Assembly: GCA_041686235.1 (NCBI GenBank)
Contig: JAWLED010000002.1
Span: forward strand, 19,511 to 83,510
Length of the DNA stretch: 64,000 nt
Direction of reading: 5' to 3'
Source of the DNA: JAAAOH01 sp041686235
GTDB lineage: Bacteria; Spirochaetota; Spirochaetia; DSM-27196; PWMO01
The position numbers and the translations under genes were made by a program. Numbering within the stretch: the stretch's first letter is position 1; each line of letters begins with the position of its first letter. The notes under the pieces are model-generated. The model was not told the origin of the DNA and searched no databases. It saw only the letters and a program-made list of their open reading frames with translations. Shown here piece after piece: positions 59,357 through 64,000 of this stretch.

Positions 59357-60187
59357 TCATTCGATCGGGAGGCTCTCGTCGGCCGACCATTCCATCCATG
59401 AACCCGAATAATTTTTGACGTTGCGGTAACCAAGAAGCCGGAGTACGAAGTACGTGTGTGACGAGCGGGAGGCGGTTCGGCAGTAGGTGATGACCGGTGT
59501 GGTCTCGGTTACGCCGGCCTGCTCGTAGAGAGACGCAAGCTCGGAGCGCGAAACGAGGGTGGGGTTGAACAAGTCGACGATGTGGCGCTGCCAGTCGACG
59601 TTTATTGCACCCGGGATGTGGCCGTTTCGCAGGTGCGCACCGGTGCGTCCGTAGTATTCGTCCGGTGTGCGAGTATCGATTATCACCGTGTCCGGGCGCT
59701 GTATCGCATGGAGAACATCGTCGCGCTCGGCGAGAGATGCGGCGGTCTCGGTCGCCCGAAACGTTGCGGGGCCGGGCTGCGGCGGGCCCGACTCTACCGG
59801 CAGCTGTTCGTTCTTCCACCGGGGAAACCCACCGTTCAACAGTGCCATTGAGCTGCGGCCAAGATGTTCCAGTACCCAAAAGACGCGGGCCGAGGGAACG
59901 AGTCCCGACTCGTCGTAGAGGATGAGTCGTGTATCGTTGTCGATTCCCGCCGCCGAGACACGCCGCTCGATTTCTTCGGTCGGCAAGAGGTCGGAACCTA
60001 CGGTGCCGGAGTCGAAAAGGTCACCCGACGGAAGGTTCACCGCGCCCGGTATATGTGCTGCTTCGAAATCGGGGCGCCCGCGCGTGTCGACCACGAGAAA
60101 CCCGGCGTGCGGGGCCTCTTGGGCATAGCCGGCCTTGTCGACGGCCTCCCATAGCTCCTTTGTTTCGACGAGAAGTGATTCGTTCAT
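59357..60187 (-). CDS. Cytosolic tandem-rhodanese sulfurtransferase
   Basis: 276 residues, two rhodanese domains, no signal peptide. The first (about 20-135, 'FLVVDTRGRPDFEAAHIPGAV') lacks a catalytic Cys. The second (about 155-276, 'VIIDTRTPDEYYGRTGAH', 'HIPGAINVDW') has the active loop 'TYCRTASRSS', so Cys carries the sulfane sulfur, as in thiosulfate or 3-mercaptopyruvate sulfurtransferases. GGGGGAG precedes the ATG. It is divergent from the propeller-like gene and the TsuA/TusA genes and may accept sulfur imported by them. Confidence 0.93.
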   Translation of the reverse strand: MNESLLVETKELWEAVDKAGYAQEAPHAGFLVVDTRGRPDFEAAHIPGAVNLPSGDLFDSGTVGSDLLPTEEIERRVSAAGIDNDTRLILYDESGLVPSARVFWVLEHLGRSSMALLNGGFPRWKNEQLPVESGPPQPGPATFRATETAASLAERDDVLHAIQRPDTVIIDTRTPDEYYGRTGAHLRNGHIPGAINVDWQRHIVDLFNPTLVSRSELASLYEQAGVTETTPVITYCRTASRSSHTYFVLRLLGYRNVKNYSGSWMEWSADESLPIE

Positions 60188-60254
60188 TGCATGCTCCCCC
60201 TTCGTGCCGTTCTTTGTGCCGTCAAATGAATAGCTCCAAACCTGAGCATTGCAC

Positions 60255-60284
60255 TTGACTACACGACCGTGCGTGCAATACTAT
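60255..60284 (+). promoter_or_regulatory. Promoter of the sulfur-transport operon
   Basis: TTGACT (60255-60260), 18 bp spacer, TACTAT (60279-60284), 83 nt before GTG 60368; GAGGAG precedes the start. Confidence 0.6.
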
Positions 60285-60367
60285 TGGTGTATGATAAGTA
60301 AGTCAAGTGAGTTACTGAAGTATAACAGCAGAGGGCGTAACCTCAGGCAGGCCCGAGGAGTGACCGC

Positions 60368-61813
60368 GTGAACACCGGTGGCGTATCGCGCACACAACAG
60401 GTGGTCTACGCAATTCTCGGGGTCTCGGCGCTGACGCTGTTGAGCGCGCTTGGGTGGGGTATTGCAACCGGTGCGCTTTCCGCGGGCGGGGCCGCAGAGG
60501 GCAGGGCCGCAGAGGGCGGGGCCTCGGGATCCGATGGGGGCCCGACGGCACTGCTTGGGACGAGCAGAGGGTCGTTCGACAACGGCGGCGATCGCGGAAA
60601 TCAGGGCATCCTGGTGCTTTCCGACGGCGGTACGCGACTTCAGAGTGTGCACGTGCCTGGTGGGACGGTAGCGGCTGAAGTAACGCTACCCGGGCAGGCA
60701 CGCGCTATGGTCCCGACCCCCGGCGGCGTGTCGGTGTGGGTGACATTCGAAGATCGGGGCGAGATCGAAGTCTACAGCACAACCGACCTCGAGCATGAAG
60801 CAACGATTGACCCGCCCCCGCCCGAAAACGGCAACGGTGAGGCGGCCGACGGCGGATCGGACTCCGAAGCCGGCAGCGGTGAGGCGGCCGACGGCGGCGG
60901 GCGAGACGGGGGTGGTGGAGGTCCGGGACAGCGCCGCGGTCCCCCTGAGCATCTGACGTTCTCCGAGACCGGCGAAACGCTCTTTGTCACCTGGGCGGAG
61001 AGCAGCACGATTTCGGTGTATCGCCACGAAATGCGCGAGCTTACATTTCGCGATGAGATAGACGCAGAGGGAACCGAGGGACCGGTGTTTCGCAACCGCC
61101 GCGCCACGCGGTTGTTCCGTCGAGACGAGGACGGCGGTCTCGCCGTGTTCTTTGCCCAAAACGGGCAAAGGATGGGGAGGGTTGAGGGTACGCACTTCGC
61201 CGAGGACCCAACGCTTACCTTCTCCGCCGACTACACCGAGGCCTGGGGCTCGACGAGCGCGGGAAACGTCGTCGGGATGGACGAGGCAACCTCAACCGCC
61301 GTAGTTGCATCGAATGAGGTCGCCCCTGGACACGCGCCCGTTTTGCCGGAGGGAGGAGGCACTGCCGTCTATGTCGGGGAACGCGAACGGGGGATCGTCG
61401 CGCTCGACACTTCCGGCATCGAGATTTCCGAGGCCACCGGCGGCGACGCCGCCGCGACCGCAGGCGACGCCACCACGGACGCCGGCAATGAAATCGCCTC
61501 CCTGCCGCAGGTCCAACAGCTGGAGCTCTCGGATACCGCCGGGATATCCGCCCGGCGAGTCGCCTCTCTCGCGCACACCGACGACGGCGCACTCGTCGTC
61601 GTGACCACCCGCGGTGAGCTTGTCACCGTCGACCCATCGACCTTCGAGGTGGTTTCGGTGGCTGAAGTCGGGAGCGGTGACGACGATGCGGGCGCTGCGG
61701 GCGGCGCGGGCGGCAGCGCAGGCGACGGCGCGGATGACGGTGCCGCCGGCGGTGTGCCGGAACGTGTTGTTGCGTGGTCGGTCAAAGAAGACGGCAATTT
61801 CGCCTGTTTCTGA
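60368..61813 (+). CDS. Membrane-anchored beta-propeller-like protein
   Basis: 481 residues. One N-terminal helix ('VVYAILGVSALTLLSALGWGIA') anchors it; the rest is extracytoplasmic. It has repeating strand-rich units of about 45 residues ('ILVLSDGGTRLQSVHVPGG', 'FEDRGEIEVYSTTDLEHE', 'LTFSETGETLFVTWAESS') like YVTN/NHL-type propellers. Low-complexity Gly/Ala/Glu/Asp linkers at about 38-58, 155-195, 355-370 and 440-465 are encoded by in-frame repeats. No cofactor motif is seen. It begins the operon with TsuA, a rhodanese and TusA, so a role in sulfur handling is possible. GTG start, GAGGAG upstream. Confidence 0.7.
   Translation: MNTGGVSRTQQVVYAILGVSALTLLSALGWGIATGALSAGGAAEGRAAEGGASGSDGGPTALLGTSRGSFDNGGDRGNQGILVLSDGGTRLQSVHVPGGTVAAEVTLPGQARAMVPTPGGVSVWVTFEDRGEIEVYSTTDLEHEATIDPPPPENGNGEAADGGSDSEAGSGEAADGGGRDGGGGGPGQRRGPPEHLTFSETGETLFVTWAESSTISVYRHEMRELTFRDEIDAEGTEGPVFRNRRATRLFRRDEDGGLAVFFAQNGQRMGRVEGTHFAEDPTLTFSADYTEAWGSTSAGNVVGMDEATSTAVVASNEVAPGHAPVLPEGGGTAVYVGERERGIVALDTSGIEISEATGGDAAATAGDATTDAGNEIASLPQVQQLELSDTAGISARRVASLAHTDDGALVVVTTRGELVTVDPSTFEVVSVAEVGSGDDDAGAAGGAGGSAGDGADDGAAGGVPERVVAWSVKEDGNFACF
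60489..60517 (+). repeat. In-frame 14-bp repeat in the propeller-like gene
   Basis: GGGCCGCAGAGGGC at 60489-60502 and 60504-60517, period 15 bp (five codons), coding an Ala/Glu/Gly linker. Confidence 0.85.
60835..60897 (+). repeat. In-frame 21-bp repeat in the propeller-like gene
   Basis: Identical 21-bp copies at 60835-60855 and 60877-60897 (period 42 bp, 14 codons) coding 'GEAADGG' twice, in a linker between propeller-like units. Confidence 0.88.
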
Positions 61814-61835
61814 TCTGTTTCTAAGGAGGGAGCTG

Positions 61836-62864
61836 ATGATAATTGCCGGGGGAATCGCCCTTGGCCTGCTGCTTGGGTATAGCCTGCAGCGCGGGGGATA
61901 CTGCATGAACACCGCGTTTCGCAGCTTCTACATGGAAAAGGATAGAAGCCTCGTGCGCGCGTGGATACTCATTCTTGTGATCAACATTATCGGTGTTCGA
62001 CTCTTCACCGATCTTGGAGTCTTGCAGCCGGACGTTGCCCCGTTCTTCTGGCCGGCGGCGATCGTCGGCGGATTCGTCTTCGGGGCCGGCATGGTGATGG
62101 CAGGCGGCTGCGCAAGTGGAACCTATTATCGATGTGGTCGCGGCATGCTTGGTTCGGTTGCCGCGCTTGTCGGCTTCGTCATTGGCACGGCAGTGATCGA
62201 CGGAGGCGCGTTGGTCGGAATACAAGACGGACTGCGTGGCGCCACGATAGAGGTCGGCAATGGAGATGGGGCGCAGGCTACGGTCTTTGCGCTTCTCGGC
62301 CTCGAAAGCGCGCTGCTTCGCCGGCTCGTCATTGCAGCGTTGGCTATTCCGGCGGCAATCTGGGCGTTTCGCGCGCCAAAGCAACGCTTTTTGATCGGCT
62401 GGACCTGGCAGAAAACCGGCACGGCGGTGGGAGTGCTCGCACTTGCCGCGTGGCTCCTCTCGGCAATGCAGGGGAGAGATTTCGGCCTTTCCTTTACCCA
62501 GCCGACCGTAGCGCTTACCCGCTTCATCGTGGGCGGAGATACCTCCGGGCTGAGCGTTGCCTCCTTCATTGTAGCGGCGGTTCCTATCGGCGCATTTCTT
62601 GCCGCTAAGGTGGCCGGCGAGGCGGTCTTGCGGTTTCCCGACCCGAAGCGCTTCGTTAGGCAGTTCGGCGGTGGCGTGACCATGGGAGCCGGCGCCTCGA
62701 TCGCAGGAGGCTGTAACATCGGCCACAGCATAACCGGGGTGTCTACTCTCGGTATCACGGCCATAACGAGCACGGCCTTCATTATTCTCGGATGTTGGGC
62801 AATGACGTGGGTCATTTATCAAACGGAATCAAAACGAATGAAAACCGAAAGGAGAACGGTATGA
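61836..62864 (+). CDS. tsuA: YeeE/TsuA-family thiosulfate transporter
   Basis: 342 residues, about nine to twelve membrane helices with an internal repeat. Three conserved cysteines line the thiosulfate path in Spirochaeta thermophila YeeE; here they are Cys23 ('GGYCMNTA'), Cys92 ('AGGCASGTYYRCG') and Cys293 ('AGGCNIGHSITG'), at nearly the same positions. It imports thiosulfate for cysteine and cofactor synthesis. TAAGGAGGGAG lies just before ATG 61836. The stop overlaps the start of the exported rhodanese gene (ATGA). Confidence 0.94.
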   Translation: MIIAGGIALGLLLGYSLQRGGYCMNTAFRSFYMEKDRSLVRAWILILVINIIGVRLFTDLGVLQPDVAPFFWPAAIVGGFVFGAGMVMAGGCASGTYYRCGRGMLGSVAALVGFVIGTAVIDGGALVGIQDGLRGATIEVGNGDGAQATVFALLGLESALLRRLVIAALAIPAAIWAFRAPKQRFLIGWTWQKTGTAVGVLALAAWLLSAMQGRDFGLSFTQPTVALTRFIVGGDTSGLSVASFIVAAVPIGAFLAAKVAGEAVLRFPDPKRFVRQFGGGVTMGAGASIAGGCNIGHSITGVSTLGITAITSTAFIILGCWAMTWVIYQTESKRMKTERRTV

Positions 62865-63808
62865 GACATATATTGGAGTTTCGAAATGTCGCAATCGGCG
62901 TGGTTGTCGCGGCGGCAATGGTTTTTGCGAGCGTCAGCGTGCTTGCCTCGGGCTCGCAGGAAGCACCGCAGGAGTCGCTGACGCGCACCTCCCCCGAAGA
63001 TATTTTGGTCTCGCCGCAGTGGGTTGCCGAGCGCGCCCAGGACGGCGAGGAGGTCGTGATACTGGAAGTCGGGCGCGAGTTCGAGGAGTTCGAAGAAGGT
63101 CACGTCCCGGGCGCGGCGTTTGTGCAACAAGAAGTGATCGCCGAGCAACGGGACGGTGTCGGTGCGCTGTTGCCGGACCCCGAGTTGGTGGCAGCAGATC
63201 TCGCGGAATTGGGTGTCTCCGAAGAGACGCCGGTGGTCGTCTACGACGGGGGTCGCGGCACGTGGTCGAGCAGGTTGTTCTGGGCGCTGGAATACGTGGG
63301 CCATGAGCAGGTCCATCTTCTCGACGGCGGACTTGTAGCCTGGGAACAGGCGGGACGCGAGCTCTCACAAGAGATCGAGGTGCCGACCCGCGGCGATTTT
63401 ACCGCCGACGTGCGAGAAGAGCTCCTCGCCGATAAGGAATACGTCGAAGAGCATCTCGAGAGCGATGATGTGCTGATTCTCGACGCCCGATCTCCCGAGG
63501 AGTACCGCGGTGAGGACGTTCGATCAGAGCGCGGCGGCCACGTCCCCGGTGCGGTAAATCTGGACTGGGTGAACAACAGCGGCCAGGATGACCCGCGATT
63601 TCGCCCGGTAGAGGAGTTGTCACAGGTGTACGAGGAGGCTATGCAGGGACACGATGGGACCACCGTCACGCTGTGCCAGGCAGGCTTTCGCGCAGCGCAC
63701 AGCTACGTGGCGCTTCGTATTCTCGGCTACGAGAACGCGCGGATGTATGACGGCTCATGGACCGAATGGGGGAACGACGAGGATGCTCCCATCGAAAGCG
63801 AGGCGTGA
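62861..63808 (+). CDS. Exported tandem-rhodanese sulfurtransferase
   Basis: 315 residues. Signal peptide ('VVVAAAMVFASVSVLASGSQ', cleavage near residue 30), then two rhodanese domains. The first (about 50-170, 'HVPGAAFVQQEV') has no active Cys ('VVYDGGRGTWSSRLF'). The second (about 185-315) has the active loop 'TLCQAGFRAAH', with Cys as persulfide carrier and 'HVPGAVNLDWV' before it. It would act outside the cytoplasm, upstream of TsuA, for example on thiosulfate or other sulfane sulfur. It is coupled to tsuA by a 4-bp overlap and followed 105 bp later by tusA. Confidence 0.93.
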   Translation: MRHILEFRNVAIGVVVAAAMVFASVSVLASGSQEAPQESLTRTSPEDILVSPQWVAERAQDGEEVVILEVGREFEEFEEGHVPGAAFVQQEVIAEQRDGVGALLPDPELVAADLAELGVSEETPVVVYDGGRGTWSSRLFWALEYVGHEQVHLLDGGLVAWEQAGRELSQEIEVPTRGDFTADVREELLADKEYVEEHLESDDVLILDARSPEEYRGEDVRSERGGHVPGAVNLDWVNNSGQDDPRFRPVEELSQVYEEAMQGHDGTTVTLCQAGFRAAHSYVALRILGYENARMYDGSWTEWGNDEDAPIESEA

Positions 63809-63913
63809 GCCCCCAGGCGCCGCGAGCCCTTAGCGTGCGGCGCACGTGTGAGCCCCAGTCGGCCGCCACGGATTGGCGGCGGCGCATACGCTTAAGAGGT
63901 CAAGGAGACAATT

Positions 63914-64000
63914 ATGGCGGAAACGACTGCAGATAAGGTATTGAAACTCGAAGACGAGGTCTGTCCCTACACGTTCGTGAAGAGCAAGCTGGCACTCGAG
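63914..64000 (+). CDS. tusA: TusA-family sulfur carrier (partial, runs off the window)
   Basis: The first 29 codons. 'MAETTADKVLKLEDEVCPYTFVK' is followed by 'SKLALE', giving the TusA signature C-P-x-T...K..L..: Cys17 is the persulfide carrier. AAGGAGAC precedes the ATG. TusA relays sulfur within the cytoplasm from rhodaneses or cysteine desulfurase. tsuA next to tusA is a known pairing in thiosulfate-using bacteria. Confidence 0.9.
   Translation, partial: MAETTADKVLKLEDEVCPYTFVKSKLALE

Noticed and set aside
60297..60316. Short inverted repeat AGTAA/TTACT after the sulfur operon promoter
   Set aside because: Five-base arms are expected by chance in AT-rich sequence.
1..64000. CRISPR arrays, insertion sequences, integrases, phage genes, rRNA
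   Set aside because: None seen: repeats found are two-copy, unrelated between loci and without regular spacers, and no transposase-like protein occurs.

Overview
The window looks like chromosomal DNA of a GC-rich, free-living bacterium, most likely a spirochaete (Spirochaetota). This is an inference from several cues together: a MurA with Asp in place of the catalytic Cys (as described in Borrelia), a YeeE thiosulfate channel with the cysteine pattern known from Spirochaeta thermophila, a FlgM-like gene behind a sigma-28-type promoter, a GHKL ATPase-HDOD fusion, many acidic proteins and abundant lipoproteins. There are no phage genes, insertion sequences or CRISPR arrays. Two runs of 100 N (2036-2135 and 18266-18365) are scaffold gaps, and both appear to be artefactual because the flanks repeat each other.

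Layout. 1-2.7 kb: LptF/G-like permease with a TPR insert, and a membrane J-domain protein. 2.8-5.4 kb (minus): murA and an FG-GAP-like lipoprotein. 5.6-12.6 kb (plus): thrC, aspS, serA, a cyclophilin-FKBP lipoprotein, radA. 12.6-16.2 kb (minus): TPR lipoprotein, DHH phosphoesterase, TraB-family protein. 16.3-18.1 kb: large anchored protein of unknown function, then repeat-rich DNA. 18.6-22 kb (minus): hisA, a hisE with a degenerate HisI-like front half, tkt. 22.3-25.5 kb: HD protein, MFS transporter, FadR-type regulator. 25.7-30.6 kb: HIT protein, zinc-ribbon protein, rsmI, flgM-like gene, a metal-ligand-less Fe-ADH homologue, SpoU methyltransferase, OsmC, glutaredoxin. 30.7-38.2 kb: HDOD protein, Lon-like protease, NIF3, lspA, conserved unknowns; then tRNA-Ala(GGC). 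38.4-46.4 kb: addBA recombination nuclease, methyltransferase, PerR-like regulator. 46.6-52.7 kb: diguanylate cyclase, two oxidoreductases, EamA transporter, UPF0173 hydrolase. 52.8-59.2 kb: outer-membrane-like protein and FecR-domain protein, divergent from a complete siaABCD phospho-switch/c-di-GMP operon, followed by a lipoprotein with a flavinylation motif. 59.3-64 kb: sulfane-sulfur module (two tandem-rhodanese proteins, a propeller-like membrane-anchored protein, TsuA/YeeE and the start of TusA).

Two patterns cut across the window. First, at least eight transcription units have a sigma-70-type -10 box ending only 6-9 nt before the start codon and no Shine-Dalgarno sequence, whereas genes inside operons often have one; this predicts leaderless mRNAs. 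Second, many intergenic spacers and protein linkers carry short GC-rich segments duplicated only at that locus; inside genes the repeat period is a multiple of three. Both assembly gaps fall in such segments.

Working together: siaA (phosphatase), siaB (kinase), siaC (switch protein with Thr68) and siaD (cyclase) form a self-contained c-di-GMP control unit. TsuA, the exported and cytosolic rhodaneses and TusA form a thiosulfate uptake and persulfide relay. Glutaredoxin and OsmC share a redox operon.
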